Source: an uncultured Ruminococcus sp. (GTDB lineage: Bacteria > Bacillota > Clostridia > Oscillospirales > Ruminococcaceae). From it: 64,000 nucleotides of DNA. The notes below the pieces were generated by a model that saw nothing but the letters and a program-made list of their open reading frames with translations, searched no databases and had not been told where the DNA came from. The stretch is taken from positions 62,001-126,000 of the forward strand of contig NZ_CAMYUE010000003.1 in assembly GCF_947301925.1 (NCBI RefSeq). Direction: 5' to 3'. Each line of letters opens with the position of its first letter. Position 1 is the first letter of the stretch. The position numbers and the translations under genes are program-made. Below are positions 16,206-25,949 of this stretch, in pieces.

Positions 16206-19200
16206 ATGTCTATTAGTATTCATGGGGAAAGCCATGCTTTCGAGAAGAGAAAGCGAGAGATATATTTAAAGGTCAGCAGAGGCGAAATAACCCCTCAGAA
16301 TGCTGTTGAATTATTAAAAAATATCTCAGATAACAACAGAATAGATACGAAGGCGTCAAATTCTTCTTATCCGGTCAATGATATTGCTGTTATAGGCATA
16401 TCTTCGTTACTTCCCGATGCGGAAAATGTTGATGAGCTCTGGGACAATCTTGTAAATGGAAAAGATTGCATCTCGGATGTCCCTCTTGAACGTTGGGGAG
16501 CAGAATACGAAGATATCAAGGATGACAGCTGTTCATCTGCTTGCGATAAGATGGGTGTGGTTGAACACATCGACAAATTTGACGCCTCTTTTTTTAACAT
16601 ACTTCCTCTGGATGCGTTAAATATGGATCCTCAGGAAAGAGTATTCATGCAGGAAGCGTGGCACGCACTGGAAGATGCAGGCTATGCAAATGACAGGCTC
16701 GATAAAAGAAACTGCGGTATTTTTGTAGGTGCCATGGGCGGAGATTATAAGATACAGACAAGAATGGGAGGATTGGGAAATTCATTTATTTCCGCAAGGC
16801 TTGCCTATAATCTTGATCTTAACGGACCCAATATGACCATAGATACTGCTTGTTCTTCTTCACTGGTAGCTATCCATCAGGCGTGTCAGAGTCTCAGAAA
16901 TGATGAATGTACTGTTGCTATAGCAGGAGGAGTGAATGTTATCTCAACTCCCGATACCCATTATATCTCCAATAAAATGGGTATGCTTTCAAACAGCGGC
17001 AGATGCAGGACCTTTGACAATGATGCCGACGGATTCGTTCCCGCTGAAGGTGCGGCGGTTGTAATCCTGAAGAAGCTGGATAAAGCTATAGAGGATAAAG
17101 ATAATATCTATGCAGTCATAAAGGGCTCGGCGGTAAATTATGACGGTGCTACAAATGGAATTACCGCTCCGGGCAGTCCTTCTCAGACCGCGCTGGAAAA
17201 GGAGGTATATGAGAGATACGATATAGATCCTTCTGAATTCTCATATATCGAATGTCACGGAACGGGCACAAAGCTTGGCGATCCGATAGAAATATCAGCG
17301 ATGAAAAACGCCTTTGCAGGATATACAGATAAAAAGCAGTTTTGCTATATCGGAGCATTGAAGTCGAATATAGGACATACTCTTGCAGCCTCGGGAGCTG
17401 CGGGCGTGGTTAAGCTCATGCTTTGCCTCAAGCATAAAATGCTTGTTCCGTCAATAAATCTTAACAAGGAAAATGAGCATTTCGATCTGAGCAGGACTCC
17501 TTTCAAGGTGGTCAGGGAAGCTGTCAGCTGGGACAGCAAGGCTCCTCGCAGATGCGCTATCAATTCGTTCGGCCTCAGCGGTATAAACTGTCACATGGTT
17601 TTTGAGGAATATACGTCTCCTGCGGCTGAATATAAGTGTGGCCGGAAAGAGCTTCCTTTCGTTTTCTCTGCAAAAAAGGACAAGGTTTTAAAAGAACTCC
17701 TATTGAATATGAAGGACTTTCTTGAGAGAAACGACAATTCAGAGCTTGATGCTATATCATATACTCTTCTCAATTACAGAAAAAGTTATTCAAAGAGACT
17801 TGCGATCATTGCAGGCAGCAAGGAAGAACTGTGTGAAAAGATCGGCTCTCTTATAAAGCTCGGTGATACCAGAGAAATGTCAGAAGCAGGCCGATTGGAC
17901 AGCTGTGAAAGCGATACATTAAAAAAGATCGTTACGGATTATATCGTAAACGGTAGCGTTTCTGACAAACTGATAAAGGAATTCTACGGGGAAGGATGTT
18001 CTCCTGTAAGTTTACCTGTTTATCCTTTTGAAAAGAGAAGATACTGGCTGGATAAAACCGACTGTAAAAAGAGCGCTTATCCGTATGACCGTATACATAT
18101 CAGTTCATGTGATGATAATTCGCTTTTGCTGATAAAGGATATCAGCAAAGATGATCCGTATATAAGAGATCACAGAGTAAACGGCCATTTTGTAATGCCT
18201 GCTGCTGAATATGCTGAATTATTTGCAGGACTGGCAGAGGAACTGCTCGGCTCCGAGAGGATTACTGTTGAGGATTTTTACTGGATCAATATGCTCACTG
18301 CTGATGAGGACAGAAGCATAAAAATAAAGATCAGCAAGGAAAATGACGGCCTTTTATTTAAGGCTCTCTCCGATGATGTGGACGAAACGCTTTATACAAA
18401 AGCTCTGATAAGCAGAGCTGATTCGGAAGCTGCCGCCTATCCCGATCTTTCGGCTGTCAGACAGAGATTACATAATAAGGCGGAGTGTGATGAGATATAT
18501 GATTATTATTCTTCGGTTAATATTGAATACGGCCGATCATTCCGTGGACTTAAAAATGTTGTATGCAATGAGAGCGAAGCTATCGGTTCTTTTGAGGTAA
18601 CATCTTCAGATGACGTACTGATAAGTCATTCTGTTTTTGACAGTGCTTTACAGACAATTGGAGCAATGGCCTGTGCTCATGGCGGAAAAAGCGGAGATAT
18701 TTATGTGCCTTATGGTATAAAGAGGATAGAACTGTATGACAGATTGCCCAAAAAAGGACAGGCATATGTCCGTGTGACAAGTAAGAACAGGTTCGATGTA
18801 TATATTTACGATGAAAATGAAAAACTCTGTGCATATATCAAAAAATTCTCCACCAAAAACATGGCATCGGGAGCAGAACCGGATATAGCATATCTCGTAA
18901 AAAAATGGAAAGAAATCGATCTTGATAAATACAGGAATGATGACAAGAACTATAACGGTACCGTCATCATATGCACGGAGGATATGAAGGACTTCGCTGA
19001 TGAGATCGCCGGATACAGGGAAAATTGCCGTATAGTTTTCAATGATAAAGAATGCTTCGGCAAGCTTGGAGCTCTTGATGATGTCGAGGAGATATTCTTC
19101 ATGACCGGAACAGAGGCTGAAGACAGTGAAGTGGATCGTCTGTCTGTGCTTGAAGAATCTGACGAAAAGGGCGTCATATCAGTATACAGACTTTTCGGTA

Positions 19201-21749
19201 TCCTTGGCGGTAAAGCGAACAGAAAAGTTAAGCTCAATATCGTTACTGCAAATCAGTCAGCATTATCAGACAATGATCATGTATTTCCTTATTATTCGTC
19301 TGTATACGGTTTTCTTGGCTCTGCCAAAAAAGAGTATCTCGACTACGGGATAAGTGTTCTTGATGCAGATCTGATTTCAGCTGACCGCAGCAGTCATATA
19401 AAGGAGCTTGCGGAAAAAGTTTATTCGGATATGCGTTTTGATTCCTATTCGCGCATCGTGGCTGAAAGAGACAACCGATTTTATACATACGAGCTTGAAA
19501 GCTGTGAAAAGACTGAAAGCGAAGATGTTTTTATTAAGAATGGAACATACGTCATAGCAGGAGGTCTTGGAGGAGTCGGCTCCGAGACAGCAAAGCAGCT
19601 TGCTGAAAAGTATCAGGCGAATCTGATACTTATCGGAAGAAGTGAGCTTAATGACGAAAAAAGGAGCATTCTTTCCAAAATAGAGGAATACGGCGGAAAA
19701 GTCGAATATATAACCGCCGATGTTACCGATAATGAAAGAATGGAAGCGGTCATTTCTGATGTGACCGGAAGATACGGAAGGATAGATGGCGCTGTTTTCT
19801 CTGCATTTGTACTCAGAGATCATATGATCGAGAATATGACTGAGGAGGAACTGAAAGATGTCATCAGAGTAAAGGCTCGAGGCACTACTTCATTCATACA
19901 GCTGATGATAAAGGCCGGAGCTGGTTTTGTTATAACATATTCATCTATACAGACATATGCTCTTACTGAAGGCCAGAGCAACTATGCTGCTGCAAGTCTT
20001 TTCCAGGATTATGTATCCGAGTATTTCAACAGATGCGGAAATACGGTCGTTAAGCATATCAACTGGGGATACTTCGGCTCATTCGGTAAAGTCTCGGGTG
20101 CTGAATATAAAGAATCTATAATGGGTAAGGGTCTTTATTCCATAGATTCAGAAGATATACTTCCTGCTCTGAGATATCTTATGGTGTCCGATGACGACCA
20201 GCTTGTCGGTATTAAGGCCGACAGCAGTGTTATGGACATATTTATAAAAGCGGAAGATATAAAGGTAAATAATCAATTTACTGATAATGACAAATCAGAT
20301 GTTTCGTCTCTCGGAAGCTATGATGATGTTGAGAACAGAGTCATTGCCTGTACGGTAAAAGAGCTTTTTATGCAGGAAGAAGATATAGATATTGAAGAGG
20401 AATTTGCCGAGATGGGAATTGATTCCATTTCAGGCGTTAAGTATATCAATGCTATAAATAAGGAATTCAATGTCAATCTGAAAACAACTGTGCTCTTTGA
20501 AACAGGAAATATAAGAAAACTTTCGGAATATCTGCTTGAAAACTACTCAGTTATAGAGAATGATAAGTGCAAAGATAATGCCGGTGGGTCAGCTCTGGAT
20601 AATGTTATTGATGAGGAGTCTGAATTCAAGGCTGTTGTATTGAGAAAGAGCGGAGATATAAGTGATATCGAGATCTGCAATATAACTCCCAAAACACCGG
20701 AGCGTGGTGAGGTCCAGATTATTGTCAAAGCATTTTCGTTGAATTTCGGTGATCTTCTGTGCGTTCAGGGACTTTATCCCACTATGCCGGATTATCCTTT
20801 TATTCCGGGATTTGAGTTTTCGGGCGTTATTGTTAAGATTGGTCCCGGAGTTACAGGATATAACATAGGTGACGAGGTAATAGGCCTTACTGACAATAGA
20901 ATGGGTGCGCAGAGCGGTATCATTACTGTAACAGCCAATGCGCTGACCCACAAGCCGGGAAATGTCAGCTTTGAAGAAGCCTGTGCTTTCCCTGTTGTGT
21001 TTATGACAGTGCATCATATCTTTGAAAGTATAAAGATTAGGGAAAACGAGAAGATACTGATACAGAGCGCGGCAGGCGGTACGGGTCTCATAGCTGTTCA
21101 ATACGCACTTGCAAAGGGACTCGACGTGTATGCTACCGCAGGTTCTCAGGCCAAGCTGGAATATCTTGCAGGTATGGGGGTAAAGCACCTTATCAACTAT
21201 TCGACTCATGATTTCAAGCAGGAAATACTCAGAATGACAGATAATAAAGGAGTCGATATAGTGATAAATACTCTCTCGGGTGACGCTATACAAAAGGGTA
21301 TGGATATACTTGCACCGGGAGGACGCTATGTCGAACTTGCAATGACTGGCCTGAAGAATTCAGCCAAGCTGGATCTGTCTAAGTTCACACACAATCAGAT
21401 GTTTGTGAGCATTGACCTCAGACGAATAATGCTGTCGGACGCTGATATTGTTAGCAAATACCTGAAACAGGTCAATGAGACTCTTGCAGAGGGCAGGATA
21501 CGTCCTACAGTTGGCAAGCAGTTCGATTTCAGCGATGTCATTAAGGCATATGAATTTATCAGCCACAGGGAGAATATCGGTAAGATAGTAGTCAGAAACA
21601 CTATAAGCGACAGCAGAATAAATGAGATCGCGGACATTGAACGCAAGCGTGAAAAAGACGGTATAAGCAGGATTGTTACGATGCTTTCTGAAGGAAGTAT
21701 CTCACTTGATCAGGCAGAGAAGTTTATGGAGGAAAGAAATTATGAATGA
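16206..21749 (+). CDS. PKS1: trans-AT PKS, KS-DH-KR-ACP-ER
   Basis: A 1,847-aa protein. Start ATG 16206 is chosen because AGGGGGAT lies 8 bases before it, although the frame opens at 16176. After an N-terminal helix (EITPQNAVELLK) comes a complete KS (C216 in DTACSSSL, H351 in CHGTGT, H391 in NIGH), then a KS-AT-linker remnant ending YPFEKRRYW with no AT. DH: H656 in HRVNGHFVMP and DSALQ. KR: TGxxGxxG-like AGGLGGVG near 1118, Tyr in NYAAAS (usual Asn is Ser). ACP S1407 (GIDSIS). Then, after the ACP, a medium-chain-dehydrogenase-type ER (QSAAGGTGLIAVQYAL near 1622) and a C-terminal docking helix (EGSISLDQAEKF). The module should fully reduce its beta-carbon. It overlaps the next gene by 8 bases. 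Confidence 0.93.
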   Translation: MSISIHGESHAFEKRKREIYLKVSRGEITPQNAVELLKNISDNNRIDTKASNSSYPVNDIAVIGISSLLPDAENVDELWDNLVNGKDCISDVPLERWGAEYEDIKDDSCSSACDKMGVVEHIDKFDASFFNILPLDALNMDPQERVFMQEAWHALEDAGYANDRLDKRNCGIFVGAMGGDYKIQTRMGGLGNSFISARLAYNLDLNGPNMTIDTACSSSLVAIHQACQSLRNDECTVAIAGGVNVISTPDTHYISNKMGMLSNSGRCRTFDNDADGFVPAEGAAVVILKKLDKAIEDKDNIYAVIKGSAVNYDGATNGITAPGSPSQTALEKEVYERYDIDPSEFSYIECHGTGTKLGDPIEISAMKNAFAGYTDKKQFCYIGALKSNIGHTLAASGAAGVVKLMLCLKHKMLVPSINLNKENEHFDLSRTPFKVVREAVSWDSKAPRRCAINSFGLSGINCHMVFEEYTSPAAEYKCGRKELPFVFSAKKDKVLKELLLNMKDFLERNDNSELDAISYTLLNYRKSYSKRLAIIAGSKEELCEKIGSLIKLGDTREMSEAGRLDSCESDTLKKIVTDYIVNGSVSDKLIKEFYGEGCSPVSLPVYPFEKRRYWLDKTDCKKSAYPYDRIHISSCDDNSLLLIKDISKDDPYIRDHRVNGHFVMPAAEYAELFAGLAEELLGSERITVEDFYWINMLTADEDRSIKIKISKENDGLLFKALSDDVDETLYTKALISRADSEAAAYPDLSAVRQRLHNKAECDEIYDYYSSVNIEYGRSFRGLKNVVCNESEAIGSFEVTSSDDVLISHSVFDSALQTIGAMACAHGGKSGDIYVPYGIKRIELYDRLPKKGQAYVRVTSKNRFDVYIYDENEKLCAYIKKFSTKNMASGAEPDIAYLVKKWKEIDLDKYRNDDKNYNGTVIICTEDMKDFADEIAGYRENCRIVFNDKECFGKLGALDDVEEIFFMTGTEAEDSEVDRLSVLEESDEKGVISVYRLFGILGGKANRKVKLNIVTANQSALSDNDHVFPYYSSVYGFLGSAKKEYLDYGISVLDADLISADRSSHIKELAEKVYSDMRFDSYSRIVAERDNRFYTYELESCEKTESEDVFIKNGTYVIAGGLGGVGSETAKQLAEKYQANLILIGRSELNDEKRSILSKIEEYGGKVEYITADVTDNERMEAVISDVTGRYGRIDGAVFSAFVLRDHMIENMTEEELKDVIRVKARGTTSFIQLMIKAGAGFVITYSSIQTYALTEGQSNYAAASLFQDYVSEYFNRCGNTVVKHINWGYFGSFGKVSGAEYKESIMGKGLYSIDSEDILPALRYLMVSDDDQLVGIKADSSVMDIFIKAEDIKVNNQFTDNDKSDVSSLGSYDDVENRVIACTVKELFMQEEDIDIEEEFAEMGIDSISGVKYINAINKEFNVNLKTTVLFETGNIRKLSEYLLENYSVIENDKCKDNAGGSALDNVIDEESEFKAVVLRKSGDISDIEICNITPKTPERGEVQIIVKAFSLNFGDLLCVQGLYPTMPDYPFIPGFEFSGVIVKIGPGVTGYNIGDEVIGLTDNRMGAQSGIITVTANALTHKPGNVSFEEACAFPVVFMTVHHIFESIKIRENEKILIQSAAGGTGLIAVQYALAKGLDVYATAGSQAKLEYLAGMGVKHLINYSTHDFKQEILRMTDNKGVDIVINTLSGDAIQKGMDILAPGGRYVELAMTGLKNSAKLDLSKFTHNQMFVSIDLRRIMLSDADIVSKYLKQVNETLAEGRIRPTVGKQFDFSDVIKAYEFISHRENIGKIVVRNTISDSRINEIADIERKREKDGISRIVTMLSEGSISLDQAEKFMEERNYE

Positions 21750-24700
21750 TATTTCTTTTCAGAGAAAAGAGATACTAAAAAAGGTAAAGGCTAAAACGAT
21801 CTCTACGGAATGCGCAGTGGCTGAGCTTGAGAAACTCAATTCTCTCTCAGGCATTGCTGAAGCTCAATTATCCGCTGCTGACAAGAAAGCGGATAAAACA
21901 ATGCCAATTAAAAGTTTTGACGGAGTGATCGATAAGATCGCTGTTATCGGAATGTCATGCAGATTTGCAGACGCCGATAATGTGGGCGAATTCTGGGATA
22001 ATCTCTGTAAAGGCAAAAATTCTGTAAAAAGAATTGAGAGATGGGGAAAAGAAAAGAATTATTGCGGTTCAGTAATTGGTGATATCGACTCATTTGATCA
22101 CGATTTCTTTGGTTTCAGCCATAAGGAAGCTTGCCTTACAGACAATCAGCAGAGGATATTTCTCGAAGAAGCATATCATGCCCTTGAAGATGCAGGATAT
22201 TCGGATGCTATGCTCAGCGGATCCGATTGCGGTGTCTTTTTAGGATGCAGACGCGGTGATTACTTCAACCTGATAGATGAAACGGTAGAAGAGCAGGAAG
22301 ATATCAGTATCTTTTCAGGAAATGACGAAGCTATCCTTCCTGGCCGCATATCATATTTCCTTAACATGAACGGTCCTTCTGTTTCAGTGAATACGACCTG
22401 TACATCAGCGCTGACAGCAATTCATCTTGCGGCTGAGAGCCTGACATTGAGCGAGTGTGACATGGCTCTCGCAGGTGGTATACTGGTCATGAATACAGAA
22501 AGCCTCATAAGCTCTCTTACAGGCGTTGGAATGTCTGCTGAGGAAGGCAAATGCTGCCCATTTGATGAGGATGCCAAGGGAAGTTTTTTCGGAGACGGAG
22601 TAGGCCTTGTAGTGCTCAAAAAGCTGGATAAGGCTATAGAGGATAATGACAGGATATATGCTGTCATATCTGCTTCCGGTATAAACTATGACGGCAGGAC
22701 CAACGGGCTGACTGCTCCGAGTGTCAATGCACAAAAACGTCTTCAGAAGCAGGTCTATAACAGATATAAGGTCAACCCTGGTGATATTTCCTATGTTGAA
22801 GCTCATGGTTCAGGTACAGTTATGGGAGATGCTCTTGAAGTGCAGGGACTTACATCAGTTTTCAGGGAGCATACTGAAAAGCGTCAATACTGCCCTATCG
22901 GATCGGTAAAGGGAAACATTGGAAACACAATTAATTCAGCAGGGGCTGCCAGCTTTATAAAAACTGTTCTGTGCCTGAAAAACAAGGAGCTTGTTCCCTC
23001 GATCAACTGTGATAATGTCAATAAGCTCATTGAGCTGGAAAAGACTCCCTTTTTCATTTCAAAGGAGCACGGGAACTGGAATGTTGCTGATGGCAAAAAG
23101 AGGATCGCTGCTATCAATGCATATGCATACAGCGGTTCAAACGTACATATGGTGCTGGAAGAATGGGAGCCTCAGTATAAATCACCTAATAACGAAAACA
23201 GAGTAAATGTATTTGTTTTCTCCGCAAAATCAAAAGAAGCTTTAAAGAACTACCTGGAAGAGTTCTGCACTTTCCTGGACGGGAACAAGAACGTATCCCT
23301 TGATGATATATCATATACACTTGCGGTAAGAAAAAGTCATTATAAGTACAGATGTGCTTTTATCGCTTCATCTGCGGAAGAGCTGATATCTGCTATCAGG
23401 TCGTATTCATCGGCTGATGTCAGTAAAACGGACTCTTTCGGAGGAAGCTTCTGTAATGTAAGAAAGAAGAAGAATTCAGCCTTTTCTGTATCCATGATTG
23501 CTTTAGAAAAGAATGCAAGAACTGAGCAGCTGAAGAAGATATCGGATGAATATGTAAAAGAATATATTACTGATTTCAGCAGGTTCTATGACAGCAGTGA
23601 GTACCATATTGCAGATCTTCCGCTGTATTGCTTTAAGAAGATCCGATGCAGCGTTGATACTGTCAGTGATGAACTCAACTGTGTGGAAAAGGGGAGTGAA
23701 CTCAGCCCGTTACCGATAGCAGAGTTTTCCGATGCTTCAAAGCAAAGGATATACAAGTATCTGTCTTCTGTTGTTGCGGAGATCATCGAGGTGGATGAGA
23801 GTGAGCTGGATCCTGATCTGAACATAAGCGATTACGGCTTTGAATCAATGCATATCTATAAGCTCGTAGAGAGGATCAATACCGATCTTGATACCGATAT
23901 TAAGCCTACTGCCATATATGAATTCTATAATCTGGAAGGGTTTGTGGAATATCTCATATCCGAATATCCGGAGCAGATCAGGAAGTTTACAGGTGAGCAA
24001 GGCGAAGGCTCAAAAAGTGTGAGCAGTCTTTCTGATTTGAACGAAAAAAGGAATGCCGTAAAGAAGCTCAGTATAAGCGATTATGACGATGATGAGGTCG
24101 CTATTGTCGGTATAAGCGGTGTAATGCCTCAGTGTGATGACCTTGATGAGTTCTGGAACAGGCTTTCAAATAATGAGAGCATGATAACCGAAATCCCTGC
24201 TGACAGATGGGACTGGAAGGAATTTTACGGAGATCCGTATACGGAGATAAATAAGACGAAATCCAAATGGGGCGGATTTATGAAGAATATCAGGAGCTTT
24301 GATGCCAATTTCTTCAACATCTCGCCCAGAGAGGCCGAGTATCTTGATCCTCAGCATCGTATGGTTATGGAGGACGTATGGAAGGCAATAGAGGATTCCG
24401 GACATAAGGCCTCTGAGTTTTCAGGTACAGATACGGGAGTATTCACTGCTATTTCTTCAATGGACTATTCATATCTGATAGGCGACAAGCAGAAGGATGT
24501 TCAGGCACAGACTACTACCGGAAATGCTCATATAATGCTTCCTAACAGGATATCGTATTTCCTTAACACGCACGGTGTAAGCGAGATCGTAGATACAGCC
24601 TGTTCAAGCTCGCTGACTGCTGTATATCATGCTGTTAACGCTATTCAGAGACATGAATGCAGCTCGGCTATTGTAAGCGCAGTAAACATCATCATCAGTC

Positions 24701-25905
24701 CTGTGGCTTATCTTTCATTCTCCAAGTCGGGAATGCTGTCAGTGGACGGAAAGGCTCGTACTTTTGATAAAAAGGCAGCCGGATATGTCAGAGGAGAAGG
24801 TGTTGGCACGGTCATACTCAAGCCTCTTTCAAAGGCTGTTGAAGACGGCGATCATATTTACGGCGTTATAAAGAATATATGCGTTAATCACGGAGGAAGA
24901 GCAAGCTCGCTTACAGCTCCGAATCCAAGAGCTCAGGCTGATCTTATCAGAAGGGCATGGAGCAGGAGTAACATAGATTTTGAAAATGTTTCATATATAG
25001 AAGCTCATGGTACTGCTACTCCCCTGGGTGATCCGATCGAGATAAACGGACTAAAAAAAGCATTTGCTCAGATGTACAGTGATGCAGGGAAGGAAATGCC
25101 GGAGACAAAGCAGTGTGGAATAGGCGCTGTCAAGACTAATATCGGACATCTTGAATCAGCTGCTGGAATGGCAGGCTTGTTTAAGGTGCTGCTTTCCATG
25201 AAGCATGGGATGATACCTGCAAACATCAGCTTTGAGGAGCTTAACAGCAATATTGATCTGGACGGTACACCCTTTTATCTTATAAATGAAAATGTTTCAT
25301 GGGAGCCTGTTGATAAGGACGGTAACAGGATTAAGCGTATCGCGGGTATCAGTTCATTCGGCTTTGGCGGCTCAAATGCACATATGGTAGTTGAAGAATA
25401 TGTAGACGATACTGATGCCCCTGCTGAAGAAGCGGCCGAGCAGCTCATTGTCTTGTCAGCTAAAAATGCAGACAGACTCAGGGAAAGAGCGGAGGATCTC
25501 CGCGAATATATAAGAAGTTCTGCCAATAAGGACAGGTTATCCGATATTGCGTTCACTCTCGTATCGGGACGTGAGGATATGCAGGAGAGGCTGGCGTTTA
25601 CAGCAGTCTCCTCAGAACAGATCATTGAGCGTCTTGAGGATTATCTAACGGGCAGCAAGAATGAAAGTATCCATACAGGAAATGTTAATAAAGCAAAAAT
25701 GGATTTGAAGGATATCACAACCGGAAAAGTTGGAGAGGAATTGACGAGGATACTTATCAAAGAGCGCGAGCTGGATAAAATAGCGAATCTTTGGGTAAAC
25801 GGAGTAAAGCTTGATCTTAGAGGCCTGTTCGGCGAACAAAGTACATACAGAAGACTGGCTTTACCTGTATACAGATTTGCAAAGGATGAATTCTGGATCA
25901 GGTGA
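21742..25905 (+). CDS. PKS2: trans-AT PKS, KS0-ACP-KS
   Basis: A 1,387-aa protein; ATG 21742 has GGAGGAAAG before it and overlaps PKS1. An N-terminal docking helix (KTISTECAVAELEK) precedes KS1, which keeps C220 (NTTCTSA) and H355 (AHGSGT) but has Asn395 in place of the His of NIGH, so it is predicted not to decarboxylate or elongate (KS0). The ACP follows (S702 in GFESMH). KS2 is complete: C954, H1089, H1136. The protein ends after the KS2 flanking linker (LPVYRFAKDEFW). KS2 thus needs a carrier on the next polypeptide. KS1-ACP is likely a non-extending transfer module; which substrate it passes on is not readable. Confidence 0.92.
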   Translation: MNDISFQRKEILKKVKAKTISTECAVAELEKLNSLSGIAEAQLSAADKKADKTMPIKSFDGVIDKIAVIGMSCRFADADNVGEFWDNLCKGKNSVKRIERWGKEKNYCGSVIGDIDSFDHDFFGFSHKEACLTDNQQRIFLEEAYHALEDAGYSDAMLSGSDCGVFLGCRRGDYFNLIDETVEEQEDISIFSGNDEAILPGRISYFLNMNGPSVSVNTTCTSALTAIHLAAESLTLSECDMALAGGILVMNTESLISSLTGVGMSAEEGKCCPFDEDAKGSFFGDGVGLVVLKKLDKAIEDNDRIYAVISASGINYDGRTNGLTAPSVNAQKRLQKQVYNRYKVNPGDISYVEAHGSGTVMGDALEVQGLTSVFREHTEKRQYCPIGSVKGNIGNTINSAGAASFIKTVLCLKNKELVPSINCDNVNKLIELEKTPFFISKEHGNWNVADGKKRIAAINAYAYSGSNVHMVLEEWEPQYKSPNNENRVNVFVFSAKSKEALKNYLEEFCTFLDGNKNVSLDDISYTLAVRKSHYKYRCAFIASSAEELISAIRSYSSADVSKTDSFGGSFCNVRKKKNSAFSVSMIALEKNARTEQLKKISDEYVKEYITDFSRFYDSSEYHIADLPLYCFKKIRCSVDTVSDELNCVEKGSELSPLPIAEFSDASKQRIYKYLSSVVAEIIEVDESELDPDLNISDYGFESMHIYKLVERINTDLDTDIKPTAIYEFYNLEGFVEYLISEYPEQIRKFTGEQGEGSKSVSSLSDLNEKRNAVKKLSISDYDDDEVAIVGISGVMPQCDDLDEFWNRLSNNESMITEIPADRWDWKEFYGDPYTEINKTKSKWGGFMKNIRSFDANFFNISPREAEYLDPQHRMVMEDVWKAIEDSGHKASEFSGTDTGVFTAISSMDYSYLIGDKQKDVQAQTTTGNAHIMLPNRISYFLNTHGVSEIVDTACSSSLTAVYHAVNAIQRHECSSAIVSAVNIIISPVAYLSFSKSGMLSVDGKARTFDKKAAGYVRGEGVGTVILKPLSKAVEDGDHIYGVIKNICVNHGGRASSLTAPNPRAQADLIRRAWSRSNIDFENVSYIEAHGTATPLGDPIEINGLKKAFAQMYSDAGKEMPETKQCGIGAVKTNIGHLESAAGMAGLFKVLLSMKHGMIPANISFEELNSNIDLDGTPFYLINENVSWEPVDKDGNRIKRIAGISSFGFGGSNAHMVVEEYVDDTDAPAEEAAEQLIVLSAKNADRLRERAEDLREYIRSSANKDRLSDIAFTLVSGREDMQERLAFTAVSSEQIIERLEDYLTGSKNESIHTGNVNKAKMDLKDITTGKVGEELTRILIKERELDKIANLWVNGVKLDLRGLFGEQSTYRRLALPVYRFAKDEFWIR

Positions 25906-25949
25906 TCCCGAATGGCAATACTAAGTCCAAAACTATGAGAGGTGGATCT

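Noticed and set aside
20589..21293. A 234-codon minus-strand frame inside PKS1
   Set aside because: Lies opposite the conserved ER domain; composition is Cys/Ser/Ile-rich without any motif.
25902..25949. Upstream extension of PKS3 starting by overlap with the PKS2 stop
   Set aside because: The first 16 residues do not resemble a KS N-terminus, whereas ATG 25950 has AGAGGTGG at the right distance and starts MSTTDIAVIG.
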